A stretch of DNA of 64,000 nucleotides from NCBI GenBank assembly GCA_963787895.1, contig CAWBEX010000004.1, positions 124,001 to 188,000 of the forward strand. The letters run 5' to 3'. The notes beneath the pieces are model-generated. The model was not told the DNA's origin, did no database searches, and saw nothing but the letters and a program-made list of their open reading frames with translations. Of this stretch, positions 1 to 7,576 are shown piece by piece. Position numbers and translations under genes: made by a program. The DNA comes from Anderseniella sp963787895 (GTDB lineage: Bacteria > Pseudomonadota > Alphaproteobacteria > Rhizobiales > Aestuariivirgaceae). Numbering within the stretch: the stretch's first letter is position 1; the number at the start of each line of letters is the position of its first letter.

Positions 1-1
1 A

Positions 2-1216
2 GATATAGACTTTACGGGTTTTGTTTTTCTGTCAGTTGCCAGTTTCGCTGGCGCGACGTTCAGCGGCATTGCCAGTTTTGATGGCGCGACGTTCAGCGGT
101 TATGCCAGGTTCGATGACGCGACGTTCAGCGGTTATGCCAGGTTCGATGGCGCAACGTTCAGCGGTTATGCCAGGTTCGATGACACGACGTTCAGCGGCT
201 ATGCCAGTTTCTATGGCGCAACGTTCAGCGGCTATGCCAGTTTCTATGGCGCAACGTTCAGCGGCTATGCCAGTTTCGCTGGCGCGACGTTCAGCGACGA
301 TGCCATTTTCGATGGCGCGACGTTCAGCGGCGATGCCAGTTTCGATGGCGCGACGTTCAGTGGTTATGCCAGTTTCGCTGGCGCGACGTTCAGCGGCGAT
401 GCCAGGTTCGATGACGCGACGTTCAGCGATGATGCTGATTTCAATCTGGCGAATTTTGAAAAACCGGTTCGATGGCAGGATGCCAGTTTTGAGAAATCTG
501 CACAGTTTACATCTCTGCGCTCAAACACCTCGTTTGCGCTCAAGGACACCAGGTTCGCTCAGCCGCCGGATTTTTCAGAAGCACAATTTCACGTACCTCC
601 CGTTCTGGACGATATGACCGTCGCCAACCCGGTCTGCTGCCGCAAATACAATTGGGGTCGGATGGAAGAGAGTGGAGGTTTCAATGATCCACGGCCAAAT
701 GGCATGCAGTTCGCTCGTGTTGCCGACAAGCCTGACGATTACCGCAAGTTCCGGGTTCTCAGAAAACTGGCGACCGAGGCTGGCGATCATCAGCAGGAAA
801 TGGAGTTTTTTGCCCAGGAAACACTGTGCCGCCGGTTCTGGAAAGACAAACCGTTCAGCGGTGGGGCAGGTCGGTTCTGGTTCGGCTGGCTGTATGAGAA
901 AACATCTGACTTCGGGCGCAGCTTTGCCCGGCCGTTTGTTGGCCTGCTGCTGACATGGACTGTATTCAGCTACCTGTATGCAATCTTGAGAACCAACACT
1001 TATGATCTCAATCAGGCGGCCTATATATCCGTTCGCCATAGTCTGCTGATTTCAGGTTTGAGCAAAACCAGCACTCTGGATTCTGCCATCGAGACCTTGT
1101 ACTGCGGCACCATCCCGACCGGTGTTGCATGGCTTATGGTCCTGCAGCCCTTCATCAGCGTTATCTGGTTTTTCCTGTTCGCGCTCGCTCTGCGCAATCA
1201 CTTCCGCATCAAATAA
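2..1216 (+). CDS. Pentapeptide-type repeat protein with C-terminal membrane helices (5' end outside window)
   Basis: The reading frame is open from base 2 to the stop at 1216, so the gene starts upstream of the window; 404 residues are visible. Visible residues 18-149 are twelve 11-residue repeats of the form ATFSGYASFDG, with Phe alternately 5 and 6 residues apart, as in the Pentapeptide_3 type of right-handed beta-helix. Degenerate repeats continue to about residue 200. A mixed region follows, then hydrophobic segments near residues 312-331 and 374-398, so the repeat domain is probably tethered to the inner membrane. An internal ATG at 614 would give only the membrane part and ignores the clear in-frame repeat upstream. 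Pentapeptide proteins have varied roles and the function of this one is unknown. Confidence 0.85.
   Translation, partial: DIDFTGFVFLSVASFAGATFSGIASFDGATFSGYARFDDATFSGYARFDGATFSGYARFDDTTFSGYASFYGATFSGYASFYGATFSGYASFAGATFSDDAIFDGATFSGDASFDGATFSGYASFAGATFSGDARFDDATFSDDADFNLANFEKPVRWQDASFEKSAQFTSLRSNTSFALKDTRFAQPPDFSEAQFHVPPVLDDMTVANPVCCRKYNWGRMEESGGFNDPRPNGMQFARVADKPDDYRKFRVLRKLATEAGDHQQEMEFFAQETLCRRFWKDKPFSGGAGRFWFGWLYEKTSDFGRSFARPFVGLLLTWTVFSYLYAILRTNTYDLNQAAYISVRHSLLISGLSKTSTLDSAIETLYCGTIPTGVAWLMVLQPFISVIWFFLFALALRNHFRIK
53..448 (+). repeat. Twelve tandem 33-bp coding repeats
   Basis: A 33-bp unit beginning gcgacgttcagcgg recurs twelve times without spacers and encodes the 11-residue repeats of the surrounding gene. 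Many units differ at only a few bases, mostly in the codons for the sixth, eighth, tenth and eleventh residues. The near identity at DNA level suggests recent unit duplication, so copy number may vary between strains or be miscounted in assembly. The lack of stops in other frames here is a side effect of the repeat. Confidence 0.9.
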
Positions 1217-1331
1217 GTCACTTTACCTCGAAGACAGGCCTCAGCCCGGTCCAACCAAATCGACAGAATTTCATTGTCGTTCCGCAGTTTCCCGCCACCT
1301 CAGACTCACTTTATATGACCGAACAACCCCA

Positions 1332-1360
1332 TTGACAATTTATTCCTATAGGAGTATAGT
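1332..1360 (+). promoter_or_regulatory. Near-consensus sigma70 promoter
   Basis: TTGACA at 1332-1337 is followed by a 17-bp spacer and TATAGT at 1355-1360. This is a perfect -35 box and a five-of-six -10 box at optimal spacing, unusually strong for an alphaproteobacterium. The predicted start is near 1367. No protein gene begins within about 480 bp downstream, so it probably drives a non-coding RNA or a long leader. Confidence 0.65.
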
Positions 1361-1366
1361 CTCCAT

Positions 1367-1620
1367 ATCTGATCTGGTGGAAGGGGCAGCTAGCGTTTCT
1401 GCCTTCAGATCAGGGTGCACGTGCGTCCTGGCGGGCGTTGAATTGACGCCAGTGCCTGCTCAGGATGGGCGAAACCGGAATGTGCCGACGTCACGGTTGG
1501 CGACAGTGGCGGCTGTCTGACTTGTAGTGATACGGTCAGGTTTTGCCGAACTCACCGCATGTGCAATGCATGCGGCCACGGGGGCGAAGACCGCTCAGGG
1601 CCCCGGGCCTTCCGGATAAG
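1367..1620 (+). ncRNA. Candidate structured non-coding RNA (3' end uncertain)
   Basis: Downstream of the strong promoter lie several hairpins. CTGATCTG at 1369-1376 pairs perfectly with CAGATCAG at 1406-1413 around an inner GGCAG/CTGCC stem. CTGGCG at 1428-1433 pairs with CGCCAG at 1447-1452. CCGCATG at 1555-1561 pairs with CATGCGG at 1569-1575 across a 7-base loop. No convincing open frame with a ribosome site is seen. I do not recognise RNase P, SRP, tmRNA or 6S signatures. The whole stretch 1217-1854 has no protein gene that I can support, and the 3' end of the transcript cannot be placed because no terminator with a T-run is evident. Confidence 0.4.
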
Positions 1621-1854
1621 CAAAAACCACATGCGCGCGGGCCGCTCGATGGAGCGCCTATACAAAACAAGCAGACGGCGCGACATCGAGTGGCCCGTAG
1701 TTCCTGACTTGCCTGTAAACTCCGGTCAAATGTGATGCGGGGGCCGTCCAGCTGTCAGTATACGTTCATGCTAGCGCACATTCCTGTTGCAAAGCCTCGG
1801 GTTCTGCCCACCAATACCTGTTCAGCATCAACACCTGCCGGAGCGCCAAGTGCC

Positions 1855-2698
1855 ATGGTTCACGCCGCTGAAACCTTCATCAACCTGTCGCGCTATCCCA
1901 TCCACGAACAAGGGGCGAAACGTGATGAACTCGTCGCCCATGTGCAGCGTGAACTGGCCGATGACGGGTGCGCTGTCATCAAGGGCTTTCTGTCGCGCGC
2001 AGGCATAGCTGCGCTTACAGCAGAGGCGGATAGTATGTCGTCGCGCGGGCACCGGTCGTTCAACCGCACGAATGTCTATTTCACCGCCGATGATCCGTCG
2101 CTTCCCTCAAGCCACCCGAAGCGGCAGTTCTTTGACCGCTCCAACAGTTTCATCCCGGCCGACAATTTTCCGAAGTCCGGCCCACTTCGCACGGTGCATG
2201 ACTTTCCAGCCTTTGACCCGTTCATCCGCGATTGCTTGCAGGAGGAAAAGTTCTTCCGCTATGCCGACCCGCTGGCCGACGTCATCGTCAATATGGCGGA
2301 GGAGGGCAACGGCTTTCCGTGGCATTTCGACACCAACAATTTCACCGTCACCATTGCGCTGCAAAACGCTGAAGGCAGGTGGCGAGTTCGAGTACGCGCC
2401 CAATATCCGCAAGGGCGGGGAGAATTTTGAAGAGGTCGCCGCTGTGTTGAACGGCACGTCTGACAAAGTGAAGGTACTGAAGCTGGAACCGGGCGATCTG
2501 CAACTGTTTCGCGGGCGTTATTCGCTGCACCGGGTTGCACCGCTGAAAGGTGCGCGACCGCGCTATGTCGCCATCATTTCATACGTTGAAGAGCCGGGCA
2601 TGGTCGCCACGCCGGAGCGCTGCAAGCAACTATATGGCCGCGTGTTGCCCATCCACTATGAGAGGGCAGGCATGCGTGCCGATGCGTATATTGATTGA
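1855..2698 (+). pseudogene. Fe(II)/2-oxoglutarate oxygenase of the BesD/HalD type, frameshifted
   Basis: Two overlapping frames together encode one protein of about 280 residues. The first runs from ATG 1855 to about 2376; the second continues from about 2378 to the stop at 2698. One extra base near 2377 separates them, and removing it gives a continuous NAEG-GGEFEYAPNIR join. The first part carries the metal motif WHFD (His-x-Asp). The second has the distal His and the 2-oxoglutarate-binding Arg in GRYSLHRVAPLKGARPR. This layout resembles the BesD/HalD family. The intact Asp suggests a hydroxylase rather than a halogenase, since halogenases have Gly there. The upstream ATG at 1732 is in frame, but the start at 1855 has a GGAG about 10 bases before it. 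Whether the break is real or a sequencing error cannot be told from the sequence. Confidence 0.7.
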
Positions 2699-2719
2699 GA
2701 GACTGGCCAGAAAAACCGT

Positions 2720-3094
2720 TCAATCTTCGTAGTGCCAGGTAGTCGAGACGTAGTCTTTGTCCTTCTGGCCGGCGCGTTCGAATTTTAGGAAGTCCCAATA
2801 GCCGCAGGTATTGCCGGGAAAGTCGCGGCAGGTTGATGGGCGGGCAGGGTAGATGGTGCATCTGCGCGCCTCTGTGTCGAAGAACTGGCAAATGCGCGCG
2901 AAGTGTTCATCGTCCTGGCGTTTCATCAACCGCTTGTAGCCGTGGTCGGCGTGGAAGTAGCGTTCCTCTGCCTGCTCCAACGTGATGCCGAAGTGTTTGG
3001 CAATGCGTTGCGCGTCGCGCTTTGTCACCTGAATCACAGGGTAGGAGCAGCAATAGCCGGGGCACATGCTGCAATCATACTTCTGTTTCGTCAT
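2720..3094 (-). CDS. YkgJ family cysteine-cluster protein
   Basis: This 124-residue protein has the YkgJ (CxxCxxCC-type) cluster at its N terminus (CSMCPGYCC, residues 8-16) and further cysteines in the C-terminal half (CQFF, RRCTIYPARPSTCRDFPGNTC). The family is thought to bind zinc or iron, but its reaction is not established. The ATG directly follows the TAA stop of the LysR gene, so the two are very probably co-transcribed and translationally coupled. Confidence 0.85.
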   Translation of the reverse strand: MTKQKYDCSMCPGYCCSYPVIQVTKRDAQRIAKHFGITLEQAEERYFHADHGYKRLMKRQDDEHFARICQFFDTEARRCTIYPARPSTCRDFPGNTCGYWDFLKFERAGQKDKDYVSTTWHYED

Positions 3095-4012
3095 TTATCC
3101 TTCGGTCCTGAATTTCTCGAATGCTGCGTTTGTCTTCTTGATTTCGTTGATTAGCCATTGCCGCAGCGCCAGGCCTGCCGAACTCAGTCTCATGTTCTTG
3201 CCCCACACCAGCCAGTAGCCTTCGCCTTCCTCATGGTCCACATCAAACGGTTTGACAAGCCTTCCCGCAAGCAGTGCGTCAGTCGCAATTATTTGGTCAG
3301 CCAGCGCGAAACCCTGGCCAGCCTCTGCCGCCTGAATCGCCAGGTAGTTCTGGAACAGCGGGCCGGACCATGCCATGTCGGCGTCCTTCACCTTGGCCTG
3401 GCGCAGCCAGTCGGCCCACCATTGGCGCGAATTCTCATGCAGCAGGGTGTAGTCTTTCAGGTCATGTGGTTTGTTTGGCGGGGTATCCTTCACCAGCTCC
3501 GGCGCACAGACTGGAAACACCTTGGCCTTGCATAGGAGTTCCGCTTCCACCTCCGGCCATGTGCCTGCGCCATAGCGGATCGCGATGTCATCCTCGCCCT
3601 TGTAGAAATCCGAGATGTATTCACCCGGGCTTACATCCAGCTCTATGTCCGGGTGTGCTGTGTTGAAACGGCCAAGTCTAGGCACCAGCCAGCGCGACGC
3701 AAACGCACCATCTGGCGCAACAGTCAGGTGGCTGCTGTCACCTTCGATCATGGCGTCGCGTGTTGCTTCTGCAATGGCATCAAATATCGGGGTCAGGCGT
3801 GCCGCGTACTTTCGCCCGGCGTCTGTCAGCACAACACCTCTTCCGGTGCGTACAAACAGCTCTGTGCCCAGCCACTCCTCCAGTTCGCGCACATGACGCG
3901 ACACCGCGGCATGGGTCACAAACAATTCATCTGCAGCCTTGGTGAAACTCTGCGCGCGCGCAGCTGCTTCAAAGGCTCTCAACTGGTTCAGTAGTGGCAG
4001 ACGTCGTCTCAT
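3095..4012 (-). CDS. LysR-type transcriptional regulator, GcvA-like
   Basis: The 305-residue product has a winged helix-turn-helix at residues 5-65 (SFTKAADELFVTHAAVSRHVRELE) and a periplasmic-binding-protein-like effector domain from about 92 to 300. The N-terminal LPPL-like start (RRLPLLNQLRAFEAAAR) and the THAAVSRH recognition helix are typical of GcvA-like LysR proteins, which control glycine cleavage, beta-lactamase or many other genes. The gene diverges from the 46-residue ORF at 4171, and the AT-rich intergenic region 4013-4170 is where it would be expected to bind. The true target is unknown. Confidence 0.9.
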   Translation of the reverse strand: MRRRLPLLNQLRAFEAAARAQSFTKAADELFVTHAAVSRHVRELEEWLGTELFVRTGRGVVLTDAGRKYAARLTPIFDAIAEATRDAMIEGDSSHLTVAPDGAFASRWLVPRLGRFNTAHPDIELDVSPGEYISDFYKGEDDIAIRYGAGTWPEVEAELLCKAKVFPVCAPELVKDTPPNKPHDLKDYTLLHENSRQWWADWLRQAKVKDADMAWSGPLFQNYLAIQAAEAGQGFALADQIIATDALLAGRLVKPFDVDHEEGEGYWLVWGKNMRLSSAGLALRQWLINEIKKTNAAFEKFRTEG

Positions 4013-4170
4013 GGCGTAAAAGTATCACGGTGATTGCGTTACAATAATTAACAAATTATATGTGACTTTTTCTTACATGTCATGTCAGTTCTTGCCGTTT
4101 GTGCATCTGCGAAAGAAGGCTCATATATGCATCATCAAAACACGGTAACGCAAAACGAAGGAGACACGTT

Positions 4171-4311
4171 ATGAGCTGGATTTTTGATGCTTACGCAAAT
4201 GTTTACGGTGCTGCTTTGTTTGGCGCCGGTGGTGCTCGCGGTAATGCTGCAAGTGCTAAGGCACAGGCTGAAGGTGCCCGCACAGCGTCCTACCTCGGTT
4301 CTTTCCGCTAA
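4171..4311 (+). CDS. Small Ala/Gly-rich protein of unknown function, 46 residues
   Basis: I do not recognise this short protein. It starts at ATG 4171 behind a very good ribosome site (GAAGGAGA about 6 bases upstream) and ends at 4311. It opens with an aromatic stretch (MSWIFDAYANVYGAALFG) and continues with a small-residue-rich AGGARGNAASAKAQAEGARTAS tail that could form an amphipathic helix. A longer in-frame start at 4099 lacks such a site. An overlapping frame from 4184 encodes a hydrophobic stretch but has no ribosome site. The gene is divergent from the LysR regulator and could be its target. Confidence 0.6.
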   Translation: MSWIFDAYANVYGAALFGAGGARGNAASAKAQAEGARTASYLGSFR

Positions 4312-4359
4312 AACACCATACCTAGTTGAAATGCTTTGGAGCGCCCGTTGCTTGATATT

Positions 4360-4752
4360 TCAGGCAGCGGGCGCTTCTGCCACTACGGATATCTCTACCA
4401 GCCAGTCAGGATTGGCGAGACCCGACACGATCAGCAATGTTGATGCCGCTTCGTGTCCGCCAAGCATCTGGTCGCGCACTTCTCTGTAAATCGGGATGCC
4501 GGACGCCTGGGTGATGTAGACCGTCATCTCAACGATATCCGCCGCAACAAGCCCCTGGCTATCCAGAATGGCGAGAATGTTTTTCCAGCAATTTTCATGT
4601 TGGCCGTGTTCTGTTGCTGGCAGCTTGCCATTCACATCTACGCCTACTTGTCCTGATACGATGATCAAATCGCTGCCAGCTGCCACACGCATGGCCTGTG
4701 CGTAGCGTGAGAATGGAGCTGGAGCGCCGTTTGTGCTGATCTTGATGGGCAT
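4360..4752 (-). CDS. RidA/YjgF family protein lacking the deaminase arginine
   Basis: The 130-residue product has the fold-defining features of the Rid family: FSRYAQAMRV near the start, IIVSGQVGVD, and the C-terminal VEISVVAEA strand. The start at 4752 has an AGGAGGT ribosome site; an in-frame extension to 4800 is unlikely. In enamine/imine-deaminating RidA an Arg (Arg105 in E. coli) precedes the last strands; here that stretch reads AASTLLIVSGL, with no Arg. It therefore probably belongs to a Rid subfamily of unknown reaction rather than being a true 2-aminoacrylate deaminase. Confidence 0.85.
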   Translation of the reverse strand: MPIKISTNGAPAPFSRYAQAMRVAAGSDLIIVSGQVGVDVNGKLPATEHGQHENCWKNILAILDSQGLVAADIVEMTVYITQASGIPIYREVRDQMLGGHEAASTLLIVSGLANPDWLVEISVVAEAPAA

Positions 4753-4902
4753 GACTGACCTCCTGTCGGTTGACATCTGCGGTTGCAGTTTGTAGAACAT
4801 ATAGGGAACAAGCGCCTTGTGGACAAGGCGGGTACCACGCTGGCAGTGACCAGGTGAAAAGTCTAGGGTCAGCCATCAAACAAGGGATTCAGGAGCAGAA
4901 GC

Positions 4903-5415
4903 ATGGCAGGTTCAATCAACAAGGTTATCCTGATCGGAAATCTGGGAGCAGACCCCGAGATCCGCCACACACAGGACGGCCGGCCGATCGCCAACTTGCG
5001 TATCGCAACCTCTGAAACCTGGCGTGACCGGAGTTCAGGAGAGCGGCGCGAAAAGACCGAATGGCATACGGTTGTCATATTCTCCGAAGGTCTTGTGAAG
5101 GTTGTTGAGCAATACCTCAAGAAGGGTTCGAAGGTCTATCTCGAGGGCCAGCTGCAGACCCGCAAGTGGCAAGATCGTGATGGTAATGACCGTTATTCCA
5201 CAGAAGTGGTTCTGCAGAACTTCAATTCAACGCTGGTCATGCTGGATGGCAAGCAAGGTGGTGGTGCAGGGGATTCTGGCGGTTACAATCAGGACACCAG
5301 TGGTGGTGATTTTGGTCGCGGCAGCCCAATGCAGCGTCCACAGGGTAGTGGCGGCAAGCAACAGGATGCAGCGTCATTTGCACGCGATGACATGGATGAC
5401 GAGGTTCCGTTCTAA
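4903..5415 (+). CDS. ssb: Single-stranded DNA-binding protein
   Basis: A 170-residue SSB with the OB-fold at residues 1-110 (MAGSINKVILIGNLGADPE, then WHTVVIF and YLEGQLQTRKW), a Gly/Gln-rich linker, and the conserved acidic tip DDMDDEVPF that recruits replication and repair proteins. It coats single-stranded DNA during replication, recombination and repair. It stands alone between the Rid-family gene on the other strand and a small secreted protein, with no visible uvrA neighbour inside this window. Confidence 0.97.
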   Translation: MAGSINKVILIGNLGADPEIRHTQDGRPIANLRIATSETWRDRSSGERREKTEWHTVVIFSEGLVKVVEQYLKKGSKVYLEGQLQTRKWQDRDGNDRYSTEVVLQNFNSTLVMLDGKQGGGAGDSGGYNQDTSGGDFGRGSPMQRPQGSGGKQQDAASFARDDMDDEVPF

Positions 5416-5653
5416 GAATTTTATTATTCTCGAACGGCTACTTTCTTAATCGTTAAGTAACCAGCTTCACCATATTTGTTGACCAAGCGGGCGGGTTCAT
5501 GTTGCGGTGCGGCATTCTGCGCCTGCCTCCGCCACATGATGGGCACATTTGCGTAGCACACGTGACCTAGAGGCATGACTATTCGTGACGATCATTGAGG
5601 CTCCTGAGCGGCAAGGATAAGCAGGGAGCGGATTTTATCCGGGGATCAGAAAA

Positions 5654-5998
5654 ATGATGAAAACGGTTATCGCTGCTGCATGCGGCGCAGTTCTTTTTGC
5701 GGCAAGCGCAGGTTTCGCCAACGCTGGTGAGACGCTTACAGCCAGTCAGATCAAGAAGTTTGTACCAGGCAGTGCAAGTGCCCACATTATGGGTTCAAAG
5801 GTTCGCATTCGTTTGGGGCAGGGCGGCAGCATTTCCGCGAAATGGGATGGTGAGCGCGACACTGGTATCTGGCGTGTGAACAACGATCAGCTTTGCATCA
5901 AATTCAACAAGTGGATGAACGGTGCAACCCGCTGCTCTGCTGTGACCCGCTCCGGCAACACGTATCGCGTGGCCGGCGCGACTTTCACCAAGCACTAA
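5654..5998 (+). CDS. Small secreted protein of unknown function
   Basis: A 114-residue protein with a clear Sec signal peptide (residues 1-25, AxA site before GETLTA). The mature part has alternating short strands and ends with a pattern of Trp, LCIKF, a second Cys and a final Tyr, resembling small periplasmic DUF995-like beta proteins of Rhizobiales. The two mature cysteines probably form a disulfide. Its stop overlaps the stop of the convergent cation transporter by a few bases. The 238 bp upstream are non-coding. Confidence 0.7.
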   Translation: MMKTVIAAACGAVLFAASAGFANAGETLTASQIKKFVPGSASAHIMGSKVRIRLGQGGSISAKWDGERDTGIWRVNNDQLCIKFNKWMNGATRCSAVTRSGNTYRVAGATFTKH

Positions 5999-6945
5999 GC
6001 AGGTTTGAGTTGAGACAACCACACCTGTTCAGTGTGGTCTTCACCAGACTGGATCTCGATGAATAGCCGCTTCACTTCCGGGTGGGCGGCTTTGATCTGT
6101 TGCTCAAGATCATAGATGGCATCTTCCAGCGATCCGGTGTCCATATCGTCACGCACATCAAGAGATACTGCAAGCAATACGTCCTGCGGTCCCATGTGCA
6201 TTGTTCGCATTTCGTTGATCTGGTTGACTGCATCTGATGTCATGATCAGTGCTTCAAGGTCGGCCGCAAGCGCGTCTGACACAGCTTCCCCGATCAGCAG
6301 GCCCTTGGTTTCAAAACACAGGAATACTGCTACCCCCGCCAGCAGCAAGCCAATACCTATTGACGCGGCACCGTCCATCCAGGGCAGGTTGAAATACTCA
6401 GCTGCGAGCAGCCCGGCAAACGCAATAGCCAGCCCCATCATTGCTGCTGCATCCTCGAACAGCACGGTGAACAAGCCCGGGTCCTTGCTCTGCCGGACGG
6501 CGGTGAAGATTGGCGTCTTGCCACGCCTGCGATTGAACTCCCTGGTAGCCAGATATAGCGCCACACCTTCAAAGATCATTGCCAGACCAAGAACGATGTA
6601 ATTTACAATCGGTGACGTAACCAGCTCGGGATGCATAACCTTGTGCACGCCTTCGTACAACGACACTCCGGCACCAATGGAGAAGATCAGCAGCGCCACA
6701 ACGAAGGCCCAGAAATACAACTCGCGGCCATACCCGAATGGATGGGTCTTGTCAGCTGGGCGTTCCGACTTCTTGAGGCCGTACAGCAGAAGCGCCTGAT
6801 TGCCGGTGTCAACCAGTGAGTGAATTGCCTCCGATAACATGGCAGATGAACCAGTGTAGACGGATGCAGCAAACTTGGTGCAGGCAATGGCGCCATTGCC
6901 CAACAAGGCGGCTATTATGATGGTTTTGGAGCTGCCAGAAGCCAT
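5995..6945 (-). CDS. Cation diffusion facilitator transporter, ZnT9-like
   Basis: The 316-residue inner-membrane protein starts MASGSSKTIIIAALLGN and has about six membrane segments followed by a cytoplasmic ferredoxin-like domain (residues about 225-316). The helix-2 motif SEAIHSLVDTGNQ and the helix-5 motif FEDAAAMMG are those of the SLC30A9/ZnT9-like branch of the CDF family rather than the YiiP/ZitB branch. It probably exports a divalent metal against protons; the metal is not determined by what I see. An upstream frame extension to 7188 would overlap the divergent gene at 7037, so the 6945 start is preferred. Confidence 0.85.
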   Translation of the reverse strand: MASGSSKTIIIAALLGNGAIACTKFAASVYTGSSAMLSEAIHSLVDTGNQALLLYGLKKSERPADKTHPFGYGRELYFWAFVVALLIFSIGAGVSLYEGVHKVMHPELVTSPIVNYIVLGLAMIFEGVALYLATREFNRRRGKTPIFTAVRQSKDPGLFTVLFEDAAAMMGLAIAFAGLLAAEYFNLPWMDGAASIGIGLLLAGVAVFLCFETKGLLIGEAVSDALAADLEALIMTSDAVNQINEMRTMHMGPQDVLLAVSLDVRDDMDTGSLEDAIYDLEQQIKAAHPEVKRLFIEIQSGEDHTEQVWLSQLKPA

Positions 6946-7036
6946 GAAGGTAAATCCCGGTTTGGTGATTTGCAGTGATTGACGTGACGAACTAGGCTTC
7001 GCCGGGTGAGTTGTATTCAAGGTTAGGGGAAACCCA

Positions 7037-7408
7037 ATGCGGTTACAATGTGCAGTTGCGTTTATGGTCATGGCTATCTCTACTGCTGTGCCAGCCATGG
7101 CCGGGAAGGCCGACGTGCTCGACGTCAGGACTGCCCGCTCTGCTGATGGTACGTGGCGTTTCGATGTAACAGTGAAACACGGTGACACCGGGTGGGATCA
7201 CTATGCAAACCGCTGGGACGTGGTGGCGCCGGACGGCACGGTTCTGGGCTCTCGAACGTTACTTCATCCACATGAAACCGAGCAGCCGTTCACCAGATCA
7301 CTGAGCGGAGTACAAGTGCCCGAAGGGATCGGTACGGTGACAATTCGGGCAAATGATTCCGTGCATGGAGAAGGCGGTGAAACAGTTACCATAGATCTCG
7401 CGCAGTAG
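7037..7408 (+). CDS. Conserved periplasmic protein of unknown function
   Basis: A 123-residue protein with an N-terminal signal peptide (residues 1-22, cleavage after AMA). The mature part looks like an all-beta Ig-like fold: TWRFDVTVKHGDTGWDHYANRWDVV, then GTVLGSRTLLHPHETEQPF and a final VTIRANDSVH stretch. His and Asp residues could bind metal, but this is only a guess. The ribosome site is AGGGG seven bases before the ATG. It is divergent from the cation transporter and upstream of gyrA, from which it is separated by 168 bp. Confidence 0.7.
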   Translation: MRLQCAVAFMVMAISTAVPAMAGKADVLDVRTARSADGTWRFDVTVKHGDTGWDHYANRWDVVAPDGTVLGSRTLLHPHETEQPFTRSLSGVQVPEGIGTVTIRANDSVHGEGGETVTIDLAQ

Positions 7409-7576
7409 GTCGAAAAAACTCCATTTAAACAATGCATTACAAATAGAAATTTAGACCGGTAAAAATGCGGCAGAAATTTGCCTGCACCGCTCGAATTTGG
7501 TAGGTTCCAGATACAAGATTCGCCTGTTTGCCTTGCCGTTCATGTGGCCTGGTGACAGAGCACGAGGAGCCGCCGC

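Noticed and set aside
53..448. Direct repeats that could look like a CRISPR array
   Set aside because: Units are contiguous with no spacers, are in frame and code for a known repeat type. No cas genes are present.
21..617. Long open frames on both strands within the 33-bp repeat region (e.g. an Arg/Met-rich frame from 21)
   Set aside because: They are out-of-frame readings of the tandem repeat. The real frame (base 2 onward) encodes a recognisable pentapeptide repeat and continues to the membrane part.
1367..1620. tmRNA, 6S RNA, RNase P RNA or SRP RNA as an identity for the hairpin region
   Set aside because: None of the conserved sequence blocks that I know for these RNAs (e.g. the RNase P GAGGAAAGTCC block or the tmRNA tag reading) are found. 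It is kept only as an unidentified candidate.
5446..5458. CtrA-like TTAATCGTTAA upstream of the small secreted protein
   Set aside because: The spacing between TTAA elements is 3, not 7, and the site is 195 bp from the gene.
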